In this document: positions 25,438 to 34,465 of the stretch, piece after piece
Layout: each line of letters opens with the position of its first letter
How positions within the stretch are numbered: the first letter of the stretch is position 1
Assembly: GCA_005777235.1 (NCBI GenBank)
Contig: SXND01000013.1
Location: 1 to 51,688 of the forward strand
DNA: 51,688 nt
Direction: 5' to 3'
Source of the DNA: Pseudomonadota bacterium
GTDB lineage: Bacteria; Tectomicrobia; Entotheonellia; Entotheonellales; Entotheonellaceae
Notes under the pieces: model-generated
The model's input: only the letters and a program-made list of their open reading frames with translations
The model's database searches: none
What the model was told of the DNA's origin: nothing
Position numbers and translations under genes: made by a program

Positions 25438-26478
25438 ATAGCGCCGACCGATGTACCGCGTCCCTTGCCGCCTCGGCAGCAGGCCACCCGTAAATTCCCC
25501 GTGGTGGGCGAGCGCGCCCCGCTCCCGGAAGCGCTCGACTTGCAACAGTGGCGCCTGCGTATCACGGGTGAGGTGGCGCATCCGCAGAGCTGGACCTACA
25601 ATGCGCTTCTGGCGTTGCCGCAGGTCGAAGCCACACACGACATCCACTGTGTCACCCGTTGGTCGCGCCTGGGTTGTCGCTGGCGTGGCCTCGCCTTGAC
25701 GACCCTGGCCGCGCTGGTTGCCCCAACGGCGGCGGCGCGCTTTGTGCAGTGTGTGGCCTATTCCCCGCGTCAACACGATACCTCCTTACCGCTGTCCGTG
25801 TGTCTGGAGCACGAGGTGCTCCTGGCCTGGGCAATGGACGGTGCGCCCTTAAGTGTGCCGCATGGCTATCCGCTACGGCTGGTTGCCCCGTCGCGCTATT
25901 TCTATAAAAGCCTCAAGTGGGTGCGGGAGATCCGCTTCCTCGCGGAAGATGTGCTGGGCTACTGGGAACGTGCTGGTGGTTACCACAACAACGCCGATTT
26001 CCAGCACGAGGAGCGCTATATCTCGGGCAATCTCAGCCCAACGCAGCTGGCCCGCTTGCGGGCCACAGGGGACGCTCGTCCGTATCAGGGCCAGGTGTTG
26101 CTGTCCCTGGATCTGCACCATGTGCAGTGGCCTGGGGCCCAGTTGGCTGGCATGCAACTCAAGAACTGCACGCTGGCCGGGAGTGACTTACAGGGCGTCG
26201 ATTTGCGCGGCGCCAATCTCACCAACGCCGATTTCCAAGGCGCCAACCTCCGTGGGGCTGATTTCAGTGACGCGGATCTCGAAGGCGCGCTGCTCATGGG
26301 AGCGGACTTACGCGACTGCTCCATGCGTCGGACCCGTCTGGCAGCCGCCGAATTTTGGCGACCCGGACAGCCGCCAGCACGGGTGGCCGGACTCGATGTG
26401 CAGGACGCTGCCGTGGACGATCTGCTCGAAGCCCAGCTGGCGTTTTTACGCCGGCACGGCGTGGTACCGCCGGCCTGA
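25438..26478 (+). CDS. Molybdopterin-domain oxidoreductase fused to pentapeptide repeats (AUA start likely)
   Basis: Residues ~25-185 form a sulfite-oxidase-type molybdopterin domain, with the molybdenum-ligand Cys in H-D-I-H-C-V-T-R-W-S (Cys71 counting from 25438). From about residue 234 to 305 come ~14 pentapeptide repeats (L-x-G-A-N/D, e.g. DLRGANLTNADFQGANLRGA), then a short helical tail. I know of no standard enzyme with this fusion; the right-handed helix could be a binding surface. A very strong AGGGAGGAGG (25421-25430) is followed by no ATG/GTG/TTG in frame until TTG at 25465, 34 bases away; ATA at 25438 has perfect 7-base spacing and is used here as the start. It is 15 bases after nth and upstream of a small membrane protein. 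There is no signal peptide, so it is cytoplasmic. Confidence 0.8.
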   Translation: MAPTDVPRPLPPRQQATRKFPVVGERAPLPEALDLQQWRLRITGEVAHPQSWTYNALLALPQVEATHDIHCVTRWSRLGCRWRGLALTTLAALVAPTAAARFVQCVAYSPRQHDTSLPLSVCLEHEVLLAWAMDGAPLSVPHGYPLRLVAPSRYFYKSLKWVREIRFLAEDVLGYWERAGGYHNNADFQHEERYISGNLSPTQLARLRATGDARPYQGQVLLSLDLHHVQWPGAQLAGMQLKNCTLAGSDLQGVDLRGANLTNADFQGANLRGADFSDADLEGALLMGADLRDCSMRRTRLAAAEFWRPGQPPARVAGLDVQDAAVDDLLEAQLAFLRRHGVVPPA

Positions 26479-26519
26479 AGTCTGTGGCACACGTGCTGAG
26501 ATGATATGAGAGGGACAGC

Positions 26520-26864
26520 GTGGACCTTGGAGTGTGGATCATGCTCGGCGTAGCACTGGGCTCGGTGCTGACGGTGTGGGCCGGTGTACCATGGACCATG
26601 TACATTGCCCGTCGGTATACGCCGCCCGACGTCTGGACCACGCCATTGTTCCATGAGACCACGCGCCTGATGACCCTCCTCTGGGCTCTCATCTTTCTCG
26701 GCGCGGCAGGGATCACGGCGGTGACACCCTGGTGGGTCCAGGGGCCACTGGGCGTGGCGATGTATCTCCTGGGACGTCTCTCGCCATGGATGGCGCGCCA
26801 CTATGCCACGTGGCGGCAGCACCGCCTCGACGCGGCCCGTCTGGGCGCACCGCCTCCGCCCTAG
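26520..26864 (+). CDS. Small two/three-helix membrane protein
   Basis: A 114-residue protein, beginning with GTG, with hydrophobic helices at ~5-27, ~50-66 and ~69-87 and a basic, proline-rich tail. No known family. GAGAGGGACA precedes the start at moderate spacing. Position 41 bases after the molybdopterin/pentapeptide gene suggests co-transcription; it could be a membrane anchor for it, which is speculative. Confidence 0.5.
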   Translation: MDLGVWIMLGVALGSVLTVWAGVPWTMYIARRYTPPDVWTTPLFHETTRLMTLLWALIFLGAAGITAVTPWWVQGPLGVAMYLLGRLSPWMARHYATWRQHRLDAARLGAPPPP

Positions 26865-26897
26865 ATGTCCATTGCGTCAGTCCTACGCCCATGCCAC

Positions 26898-26958
26898 CCT
26901 GGGAACGTCGGGCTCCAGCCCGGCTCCGGCAGCCACGCTGGAGCGTGGCGCTCCCAGG
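26898..26958. repeat. Imperfect intergenic inverted repeat
   Basis: CCTGGGA (26898) and TCCCAGG (ending 26958) enclose further imperfectly paired sequence (GGCTCCAGCC / CGCTGGAGCG). It is a palindromic GC-rich unit in the 280-base gap before the PAC2 gene, resembling a dispersed REP-type repeat. Confidence 0.45.
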
Positions 26959-27145
26959 AAACACCCTGGAGCACTGGTGGTGTATTGATGAAACAGACAT
27001 CTAGTGACCGGGTGCGTCACGTCCGTCTCGGGCACCCACTGCACCCCTTCCGTGCCGGCTTTAGCCTTTCCCTAGGCGCAAATTTCTGTTACAACTCTAC
27101 ACATAGCGCATGCGTGCATCGCCCAGTTTTGGGAAGGAGTGTCCC

Positions 27146-28033
27146 ATGGATCCCCTGTCGTTCAGCACTATACCGACTCTCAATCGCCCTATTCTGGTGC
27201 TCGCATTTTCTGGCTGGAACGATGCCGGGGGCTCTGCGACCTTCGCGGCGAAATTTTTGTCGCAACGCTTAGGGTCGCACAAATTTGCCAGCCTCGATCC
27301 TGAGACATTGTACAATTTTGTCGAGCAGCGTCCGCAAGTGCGTATACGGCATGGTGAGCGTGAGATCATTTGGCCAGCCAATGAATTTTCCTATGCCCGC
27401 GATGCGCGCCTAGTGCAAGATGTGGTAATCGGTCTGGGTGTCGAGCCGCATTTACGCTGGAAGGCCTATATTGACGCTATCCTTCGCGTCGTGCAGGAAT
27501 GCCATATCGAATTGGTGGTCACCCTCGGCGCGCTGTTGGCCGACGTAGCCTACTCGCGTCCCATACGCATCACCGGCTCGGCCAGTGATCCGGCTTTAGC
27601 CAAGCGCCTCCACTTAGCCACCTCACGGTATGAAGGCCCAACAGGGATTGTCGGCACCCTGCACGATGCCTGCCGCCGCCAGGGCTTGCCAGCCATTAGC
27701 GTGTGGGCGAATGTGCCACATTACATCGCGGCATCCCCCAATATCAAAGCGGCGCTGGCCCTGGTACGCCGGACCTTCACGCTGCTCGACTTTAGTGCCG
27801 ATCTCCATGATCTCGAGTCTGCCGCCAACGATTTTGATCGGCGTGTCGCCAACGTCTTGGCCTCGGATTCCAAAGTGGCAGACTATGTCCGGCGCCTGGA
27901 AGAGCATGAGGATGACGACGACGAGGCTGAAGAATATCCTGGCAATACGGACGCGCTGCCTAGTGGGGAAGAGCTGGCTCGCGAACTGGAAGAGTTCTTA
28001 CGCGATCAACGGCGTGAGCGCGGCCAGGATTAA
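27146..28033 (+). CDS. PAC2 family protein
   Basis: A 295-residue PAC2-family protein (proteasome-assembly-chaperone-like fold), with the family start L-V-L-A-F-S-G-W-N-D-A-G-G-S-A, then F-I/Y-D-R-P-type elements replaced here by Y-N-F-V-E-Q-R-P, and V-T-L-G-A-L-L-A-D. The C-terminal 60 residues are acidic. Bacterial PAC2 proteins have no agreed function. AAGGAG precedes the ATG at 27146. Confidence 0.85.
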   Translation: MDPLSFSTIPTLNRPILVLAFSGWNDAGGSATFAAKFLSQRLGSHKFASLDPETLYNFVEQRPQVRIRHGEREIIWPANEFSYARDARLVQDVVIGLGVEPHLRWKAYIDAILRVVQECHIELVVTLGALLADVAYSRPIRITGSASDPALAKRLHLATSRYEGPTGIVGTLHDACRRQGLPAISVWANVPHYIAASPNIKAALALVRRTFTLLDFSADLHDLESAANDFDRRVANVLASDSKVADYVRRLEEHEDDDDEAEEYPGNTDALPSGEELARELEEFLRDQRRERGQD

Positions 28034-28056
28034 GGCCTAGGCTGAGAAAGTAATCC

Positions 28057-29079
28057 ATGCGTCAAATGTGTGTGCTTCGCCATGGCCCTCCAGAGGTGTT
28101 GACGCTCCAGGGCAGCCCCGACCCGACCGTGACACCGGGCACTGTGGGTATTGCGGTGCGGGCCATTGGGGTCAATTTTGCCGACGTGCTGGCACGCCAG
28201 GGCTTGTACCCCGAGTGTCCGAAACCACCTGTCGTCTTGGGCTATGAAGTGGCAGGAGTGGTCTATCAAGTCGGAACGGGCGTGACCACGGTGGTACCAG
28301 AACAACCTGTCCTGGCGGTAACGCGCTTTGGTGGGTACGCCGATCGGGTCGTCGTGCCAGAGCACCAGGTGGTGCCTCTGCCAGCGCAGATGCCGTTTCC
28401 CGTGGCGGCGGCCCTCCCCGTCAATTATCTGACGGCCTATCTGTTGTTGTACCACTGGGGCCAGTTACGTGCCGGCGAACATGTCTTGATTCACGGGGCG
28501 GCTGGCGGGGTCGGCTTAGCAGCGGTGCAGCTTGCCAGCTTGCGCCAGGCAGAGATCTATGGCACCGCGGCGGCGTCCAAGCATGCCTTTTTACATGACC
28601 AAGGCGTACACCATACCATTGATTACTATCACCATGACGTCACTAGAGTCGTCCGTGGTCTCACGGGTGGCCGCGGAGTTGATATCGTCCTTGATCCCCT
28701 CGGGGGCCATTCGTTTGCCCAAAGTTATCACCTGCTCGCGCCCCTCGGCCGTTTACTCATGTTTGGCGTCTCACGCATGAGCGTTGGTCCACGCCGCCGT
28801 CTCCCACGCGTGCTCTGGCATCTCCTCCGTATGCCGTGGTTTCATCCTCTGCGTCTGATGCAGGACAATAAGGCCGTTATCGGTCTGCATCTGGGGCGTT
28901 TGTGGGAGCACACTGGCGTGCTCCATGAGGCCTTGCAGACGATCGTCCAGATGTGTAGCGCCGGGCAGATCAGTCCCGTCATAGCCCAGACCTTTCCATT
29001 GGCGGCGGCCCCTGCCGCCCACCGGTATCTCCAAGAACATCGCAACGTTGGGAAGGTGCTCTTGACTGTAGACAACTAG
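28057..29079 (+). CDS. NADPH:quinone oxidoreductase-like (zinc-free MDR) protein
   Basis: A 340-residue medium-chain dehydrogenase/reductase of the quinone oxidoreductase (QOR/Qor-like) type. It has the GroES-like N-terminus (V-N-F-A-D-V-L-A-R-Q-G-L-Y), the G-Y-E-V-A-G signature, and the NADPH motif H-G-A-A-G-G-V-G-L-A-A-V-Q-L. Zinc-ligand cysteines are absent, as in this subgroup. Probable role: NADPH-dependent reduction of quinones or enones. It starts 23 bases after PAC2. Confidence 0.88.
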   Translation: MRQMCVLRHGPPEVLTLQGSPDPTVTPGTVGIAVRAIGVNFADVLARQGLYPECPKPPVVLGYEVAGVVYQVGTGVTTVVPEQPVLAVTRFGGYADRVVVPEHQVVPLPAQMPFPVAAALPVNYLTAYLLLYHWGQLRAGEHVLIHGAAGGVGLAAVQLASLRQAEIYGTAAASKHAFLHDQGVHHTIDYYHHDVTRVVRGLTGGRGVDIVLDPLGGHSFAQSYHLLAPLGRLLMFGVSRMSVGPRRRLPRVLWHLLRMPWFHPLRLMQDNKAVIGLHLGRLWEHTGVLHEALQTIVQMCSAGQISPVIAQTFPLAAAPAAHRYLQEHRNVGKVLLTVDN

Positions 29080-29186
29080 CGTCCGGGGCACGGACGTGCA
29101 GGGCCACCGCAGGCGTGTGCCGGGCTATGGACGCAGGGTGGCACCGGTAGAATGAGGATCGTAACCATCGTATGGGAAGGAAGCTC

Positions 29187-30563
29187 ATGGAGGGCGTAGT
29201 AGGACAGAGCGGACACCTGGTTGGCATTATTGGCGCTGGGCCAGCAGGGTTGTACGCCGCGCAAAAATTGTCAGAGGCTGGCGTCTACGTCGTGCTATTC
29301 AATCAGGACATCAAACCAGGCGGCTTAGCGGAATACGGCATTTTCCCGACCAAATACAAAATGAAGGAGGGCCTACGCAAGCAGTTCCGACGTATTCTGG
29401 CGCATCCCCGTGTGGAGTATTACGGCAATTGTCGTGTGGGGGAGAAAGGTGCCCTCACACTCGACGATTTGCACGCCCTCGGCTTGGATGCGCTCATCTG
29501 TGCCGCCGGGGCGCAAGGGACCAAGTCGCTCGGGCTGCCAGGAGAGGAGGCCGTCGGCGTCGTGCATGCCAAAGACCTCGTCTACCATTACAACCGTCTT
29601 CCCCCCTTTAGTCAGCAGCAGTTTGCCATCGGCAAACGTGTGGCCATTGTCGGGATGGGCAATGTCATGATTGATATCGCCCACTATTTGTTACAGTTAC
29701 GCCACGATGTCGCCGAAGTCATTGTGGTGGCGCGTCGTGGCCCGGCAGAGCGCCGCTACGATGCGAAAGAATATACCTATGTCGAGCCATTCGTCGATCA
29801 AACGGCGTTGCGGCACGAAATCGAGCGCCTCCGCCCGCATCTCGCAGCCGTGGGCCAAGACACCACGGCGCTCATCGCGGCCATGACCACAGCGACTCCA
29901 CCCGCGCGACCGGCCGGGGCGCCTGGACGCCTGGTGTTTCGCTTTCTGGCTTCGCCCGTCGAGATCCTCAGCACGCCGGATGGGCGCGTCTGTGGTCTGC
30001 GCGTCGAGGAGAACCGACTCGTGTTGCATAACGAGACGCTCACTGCGCGTGGCACAGGGACGTATATGGAAATCCCGCTGGACAGTGTGATCTTTGCCAT
30101 TGGCGACTGTGTGGATGAGACGATTGGGCTGCCCTACGCGCACGGCACCTTTCTCACCAAGCCGGACGCCAGCACCGCGGAGCAGGCCAGTGCCGTCTAC
30201 CAAGTCTATGATCCTATCCGCCACAGGGTGCTCGATCACACCTATGTTGTCGGCTGGTCGCGCCAAGCCAGTGATGGGCTGGTGGGGAAAGCCAAGCAAG
30301 ACGCCGAGCGGGGGGTGGACACGGTTTTACGTGAGTTGGCCACGGTACCCACGCCAACGGCGAGGGTAGTGGCGGCACGACGTCAAGCCGTGCAACGGCT
30401 GGTTGAGGAGCGCTGTGGGTATCCGGTGACGCGAGAGGACATCACGCTATTGGAAGGTGCGGAACAACACATGGCCACGCAAGCCCAGCTTGCCGACTAT
30501 AAGTTTGACTCCAATGAGGCGATGATCAAAGCAATCAACAGTCGGAAGATCGCACGGGGATGA
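29187..30563 (+). CDS. Ferredoxin--NADP+ reductase (adrenodoxin reductase-like)
   Basis: A 458-residue flavoprotein with an N-terminal FAD motif (I-I-G-A-G-P-A-G-L-Y-A-A), G-G-L-A-E-Y-G-I-F-P and an NADP motif (V-A-I-V-G-M-G-N-V-M-I-D-I-A), as in FprA/adrenodoxin reductase-type enzymes and glutamate-synthase-like small chains. There is no N-terminal Fe-S domain. Residues 370-458 add an unusual helical tail (ELATVPTPTARVVAARRQAV). It probably moves electrons between NADPH and a ferredoxin. AAGGAAG precedes the ATG at 29187. It converges with the sensor kinase with only 4 bases between stops. Confidence 0.85.
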   Translation: MEGVVGQSGHLVGIIGAGPAGLYAAQKLSEAGVYVVLFNQDIKPGGLAEYGIFPTKYKMKEGLRKQFRRILAHPRVEYYGNCRVGEKGALTLDDLHALGLDALICAAGAQGTKSLGLPGEEAVGVVHAKDLVYHYNRLPPFSQQQFAIGKRVAIVGMGNVMIDIAHYLLQLRHDVAEVIVVARRGPAERRYDAKEYTYVEPFVDQTALRHEIERLRPHLAAVGQDTTALIAAMTTATPPARPAGAPGRLVFRFLASPVEILSTPDGRVCGLRVEENRLVLHNETLTARGTGTYMEIPLDSVIFAIGDCVDETIGLPYAHGTFLTKPDASTAEQASAVYQVYDPIRHRVLDHTYVVGWSRQASDGLVGKAKQDAERGVDTVLRELATVPTPTARVVAARRQAVQRLVEERCGYPVTREDITLLEGAEQHMATQAQLADYKFDSNEAMIKAINSRKIARG

Positions 30564-30567
30564 TGGG

Positions 30568-32136
30568 TCATACCACGTGTGGTACGGTGGGCTCGGTGAA
30601 ACGGGGGAGATACACACTGATCGTGGTGCCCTTCCCCAGCGTACTCTCAACTAAGACAACGCCGCCATGATGGGTCACAATGCCATGCACGACTGCGAGC
30701 CCCATCCCCGTACCTTCTCCGACGTCTTTCGTGGTAAAAAATGGCTCAAACATGTGCGTTTGGACTTCAGGAGATATGCCCTCCCCCGTATCGCTGACCG
30801 CAAGTCTGAGGTAGGAGCCTGGTTGCAGGGTCGGGTGTGCGGCGGCAAATTCGGCGTCCACCTCGACCCTGCTGAGGCGGATCTGCAAGACACCACCCGT
30901 CACACGCATGGCATGCAGCGCATTACTACATAGGTGCTTCAAGACTTCATGCAGCTGTGCGCCATCCCCCAGCACCATGCCGGCTCCGAGGTCAAGATCC
31001 TCCTGAATCGTCACGGCGTCCGACTGCGAGGCGCGGAGAGCCGTAATCGCATCATGGAGAAACATGGCCGGATTCATGGGGTAGCGTTCCATACGCTGTT
31101 GGCGGCTAAAGACGAGCATCTGGTACACGAGGTCACTGGCGCGCCGCCCGGCGGTCAGGACGTGCTGGAGGCAACCCCAGACAGGATCGCGTGGTGACAT
31201 GCCATCAAGTGCTAACTCCGTAAATCCCAGAATACCATTGAGCATATTGTTAAAGTGATGTGCTACCCCGGCCGTGAGCGTATCGACGGTTTGTGCCGTC
31301 CTCACTTGCAGGCGCTGGGCTTCAAGATGTTGCTGCGCGGTCAGATCGCGCCCAACAATCACCACACCCAGGGGTGATTGTTGGGGAACAGCGATGGGCA
31401 CCGCATAACTCTCCACGGGGAGGATCGTCCCAGCCTTCGTGACCAGCAGGGCGTCTAGCGGCGTATGGACAGCACCTCCCTCCCGCAGCGCTTGCAGCGC
31501 CGGGTGCTCGAACGGTGTCTGCGGTGTCTGCGGTGTCTGCGGTGTCTGCGGTGTCTGCGGTGTCTGCGGCATGACCTGGAAGACCGCGGCGACAGGTTGT
31601 CCGACCGCCTCATCCTGGTGCCAACCCGTCAAAGCTTCTGCGGCAGGATTGAGCCTGGTGACCTGCCCCTGCGTATCCGTGGTGATCACCGGCGTCTCCA
31701 TGGCCTGCAAAGTTGCGGTCAACAAGAGGGCCTGCGCTTGTACCTGTTGGGCCTGCTGTGTGCGCGTGTGCCGCGCCAAAGCTGTTTCGATGGTCATGAT
31801 AATCTGCCGCACATCACATGGATAATATAGATAGCCATAGGGAGCCGTCTCCATGGCGCGGTGGAAGAGCGCCAAATCCGTCGACCCTGTCAGGTAAATC
31901 ACTGGCAGGGCTAGATGCTCCTGTAATAAGGACGCCGTAGCGATGCCATCGCGCTCGCCCGCTAACCCAACATTGGTGAGCACCACATCGGGCCTACTCT
32001 CCATCCCATGGCGTAGCGCGTCATCGCCCGAGGCCAGCAGTGCACACACGTGATATCCCACGCGCTGCAAACGACGATAGAGACTGCTTGCGACCTGCTT
32101 GTCGCTTTCAAGCACCATGACTTTGGTGGTTGTCAC
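30568..32136 (-). CDS. Sensor histidine kinase with degenerate N-terminal receiver
   Basis: A 522-residue protein, starting at GTG 32136. Residues 5-120 form a receiver-like domain whose phosphorylatable Asp is replaced (N55 in V-V-L-T-N-V), whose conserved Lys is replaced by Tyr (Y-L-Y-Y105-P), and whose acidic pair is E10-S11. Residues ~135-265 are a PAS domain containing a (Q-T-P)n tract near 191-208. Residues 280-350 carry the phosphoacceptor helix (G-V-A-H293-H-F-N-N), and the C-terminus has an intact ATPase (N-A-L-H-A-M, D-T-G-E-G-I, F-F-T-T-K, G-T-G-M-G-L). So autokinase activity is likely, but the receiver cannot be phosphorylated normally. It follows thrC by 17 bases; no partner regulator is adjacent. 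Confidence 0.9.
   Translation of the reverse strand: MTTTKVMVLESDKQVASSLYRRLQRVGYHVCALLASGDDALRHGMESRPDVVLTNVGLAGERDGIATASLLQEHLALPVIYLTGSTDLALFHRAMETAPYGYLYYPCDVRQIIMTIETALARHTRTQQAQQVQAQALLLTATLQAMETPVITTDTQGQVTRLNPAAEALTGWHQDEAVGQPVAAVFQVMPQTPQTPQTPQTPQTPQTPFEHPALQALREGGAVHTPLDALLVTKAGTILPVESYAVPIAVPQQSPLGVVIVGRDLTAQQHLEAQRLQVRTAQTVDTLTAGVAHHFNNMLNGILGFTELALDGMSPRDPVWGCLQHVLTAGRRASDLVYQMLVFSRQQRMERYPMNPAMFLHDAITALRASQSDAVTIQEDLDLGAGMVLGDGAQLHEVLKHLCSNALHAMRVTGGVLQIRLSRVEVDAEFAAAHPTLQPGSYLRLAVSDTGEGISPEVQTHMFEPFFTTKDVGEGTGMGLAVVHGIVTHHGGVVLVESTLGKGTTISVYLPRFTEPTVPHVV
31514..31567. repeat. Six perfect 9-base tandem repeats (GGTGTCTGC) inside the kinase gene
   Basis: Six identical units in frame encode Q-T-P triplets in the PAS domain. 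The exact identity of the copies suggests recent slippage; 9 bases keep the frame, so unit number may vary between strains without breaking the protein. Confidence 0.9.
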
Positions 32137-32153
32137 CCATCACTCCGTCCAGT

Positions 32154-33326
32154 TCACCCGAGCGTCGAGGGAAAGGTATCTAGGTATTTCAGACCGCTAC
32201 CCGTATTAAACAGCACCACGCGTTCTTCACGGTCGATCCACCCTTGCTCGACTAAACGGCGTAGACCCGCCAGCGCCGCACCGCCTTCAGGACAGACAAA
32301 GAGCCCTTCACTCTGGCCGATGGCTTTGACTCCCCAAAGGATTTCCTCCTCGCTGACGGCCACCGCCGTCCCTTCACTGTCACGTAGCGCCCGTAACATC
32401 AGGGCATCCCCCACAGCGCTCGGCACGCGCAGGCCTGCGGCCATGGTGGTGGCGTTTTCCCAGGGTTCGGCTTTGGTGGCCCCACTGTGAAAGGCACGCA
32501 CAATCGGTGCACAGCCCTCGGCTTGGATCGACACCATACGGGGTCGATGTGAGTCAATCCAGCCCAGAGCCTCCATCTCATCAAAACTCTTCCACATCCC
32601 TATCAGCCCTGTGCCGCCACCTGTGGGGTAGAGAATCACGTTGGGGAGTTCCCAGTCAAATTGCTCAGCCAGCTCATACCCCATGGTCTTTTTGCCTTCC
32701 ACACGGTACGGCTCTTTCAGCGTCGAGAGATCGAACCAACCATACTCCTCACGCCCGGCGGCGACCCGGCGTCCGGCATCCGTGATCAAACCGTCTACCA
32801 GCTCGACATGGGCCCCGTTAATCTGGCATTCCACCACAAAAGCGCGCGGGACATCGCGCGGCATAAATACATATGACTCTAAACCCGCCCGCGCGGCATA
32901 CGCGGCGGTGGCGCCCCCGGCGTTGCCGGCGGAGGGCACTGCCACCCGCGTCACGCCGAGTTCCGCCGCCCGCGCAATCGCCAAGGCCAGCCCACGTGCC
33001 TTGAAGGAACCGGTGGGATTGAGCGATTCATCTTTAATGTAGAGATGCGACAATCCCAGGCTGCGTCCCAAACGCTCAGCGCGCAACAGCGGGGTCATGC
33101 CTTCCCCAAGGGACACTATCCCGGCCGGGCTTTGCACCGGGAGCATGGCATGATAGCGCCACAAGGTGTTCCCCTTTAACGTGGTACGGTCTAACGCTTC
33201 TGCCGCATCATCAAGCTGATAGCGTGCCAACACGGGAGCACCACAGGTACACAGATTCAGTAAGGTCGTAGGGGCGTATGTGGCATCGCAGGCGGAACAC
33301 GCCAGATGGTCAAAATACGAAAACAT
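32154..33326 (-). CDS. thrC: Threonine synthase
   Basis: A 390-residue PLP enzyme that converts O-phosphohomoserine to threonine. The PLP lysine is in N-P-T-G-S-F-K-A-R-G; the cofactor-binding G-G-G-T-G-L-I-G-M is present, and the N-terminus carries a zinc-ribbon-like C-S-A-C ... C-T-C-G typical of this (plant/archaeal-type) class. GAGATCC precedes the start weakly. It may be co-transcribed with the downstream kinase. Confidence 0.93.
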   Translation of the reverse strand: MFSYFDHLACSACDATYAPTTLLNLCTCGAPVLARYQLDDAAEALDRTTLKGNTLWRYHAMLPVQSPAGIVSLGEGMTPLLRAERLGRSLGLSHLYIKDESLNPTGSFKARGLALAIARAAELGVTRVAVPSAGNAGGATAAYAARAGLESYVFMPRDVPRAFVVECQINGAHVELVDGLITDAGRRVAAGREEYGWFDLSTLKEPYRVEGKKTMGYELAEQFDWELPNVILYPTGGGTGLIGMWKSFDEMEALGWIDSHRPRMVSIQAEGCAPIVRAFHSGATKAEPWENATTMAAGLRVPSAVGDALMLRALRDSEGTAVAVSEEEILWGVKAIGQSEGLFVCPEGGAALAGLRRLVEQGWIDREERVVLFNTGSGLKYLDTFPSTLG

Positions 33327-33427
33327 GAGGGATCTCCTTTGGCCACAAACATAGAGAGGTAATGACTCTCTACAACCGCCTTACCACGTACAACGACAGC
33401 CCATGACGCCGGGGAAGGGCGCGCGTA

Positions 33428-34465
33428 CTAGGCATCACTCATCAAGGCACTGACGAAACGTAATGATGGGATGTTATCACAGACGATTTGGATCGTCGCC
33501 ATAATTGGCACGGCCAGGATGGTCCCGACGATGCCCCACAACCAGCCCCAGAACAGCAGCGACAACACCACCAGCAGAGGACTCATGTGCAAGCTACGTC
33601 CCATAATACGCGGCTCAAGGCACATACCAAGGACGATATGGATAACGGCAATGCACACCACCACCCAGACGGCAGGCATAATCGTCCCGAATTTTACCAG
33701 CGCCACCAGCACAGGGGGAATGGTGGCCAGCACGGCACCGATATGCGGAATAAAATGCAGCATGAAGGCCAACGCACCCCAGAGCACGGCAAAATCCACC
33801 TGCAAGACGACCAGGCACAAATTGACGAGTATTCCCATCACGAGGCTGAGCAGCGCCTTCGTGCCGAGATACGTCTGGATTTGCCGTGTAATACACTCCA
33901 AGACCAGCGTGAGGCGTTGGGCTTGTTCTGCCCCGAAGGCACGATGGATGCGGGCTGGCAGCCGCTGTTGCCCAAACAAGATAAACACCATAAAGAGCAG
34001 CACTAACAGCAGGTGCCCCAAGAACGTCACAAACGTCCCCAGGCTCGTGAGCACCGTCCGCACCACAGACGCGGTAGACAGCTCCTTACTCCAATCGGAG
34101 AGCTGCCAGGCCAACGGCGTCGTTTCAAGATGCGAGAGTAGCGTGGCGATCAACACACGCAGCTTCGGCTCGTACGTCGGATATTCACGAATAAACGACT
34201 GCACACTCGCGTAGAAGAGCATACCCATCAGGGCAAAAAACACAAAAGTGACCAGCAAGGCAAAACATACCGCAAGACCAAGCGGTACCCGATAGGCCTG
34301 GAGAAAACGCACCAGAGGATCCAGGAGATACGCGAGGAAAAGCGCCACCATAAAGGGCAAGACGATACTGCTGGTGAGGTACAGCACCCCACAGAGCATC
34401 ATAGCCACCAGGCTACCTAACAAGGCGATGATAAGTTGCTGTGTTCCCAGCAGCTGTGTACGCAT
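33428..34465 (-). CDS. AI-2E family transporter (PerM-like)
   Basis: A 345-residue membrane protein with ~8 helices, matching the AI-2E/PerM permease family: D-P-L-V-R-F-L at the N-terminus, V-Q-S-F, and the family's P-H-I-G-A-V-L-A-T-I-P-P and E-P-R-I-M-G segments. The cargo of such proteins varies (AI-2, small molecules, ions). It precedes threonine synthase on the same strand, with 101 bases between them. Confidence 0.85.
   Translation of the reverse strand: MRTQLLGTQQLIIALLGSLVAMMLCGVLYLTSSIVLPFMVALFLAYLLDPLVRFLQAYRVPLGLAVCFALLVTFVFFALMGMLFYASVQSFIREYPTYEPKLRVLIATLLSHLETTPLAWQLSDWSKELSTASVVRTVLTSLGTFVTFLGHLLLVLLFMVFILFGQQRLPARIHRAFGAEQAQRLTLVLECITRQIQTYLGTKALLSLVMGILVNLCLVVLQVDFAVLWGALAFMLHFIPHIGAVLATIPPVLVALVKFGTIMPAVWVVVCIAVIHIVLGMCLEPRIMGRSLHMSPLLVVLSLLFWGWLWGIVGTILAVPIMATIQIVCDNIPSLRFVSALMSDA

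Noticed and set aside
24589-25776. Long antisense open frame (395 codons) across the DsbA-like, nth and molybdopterin genes
   Set aside because: The plus strand has clear family motifs and start signals; antisense frames this long are common in GC-rich coding DNA.
31514-31567. 9-base repeats as a CRISPR-like or regulatory array
   Set aside because: No spacers; contiguous, in frame and coding.
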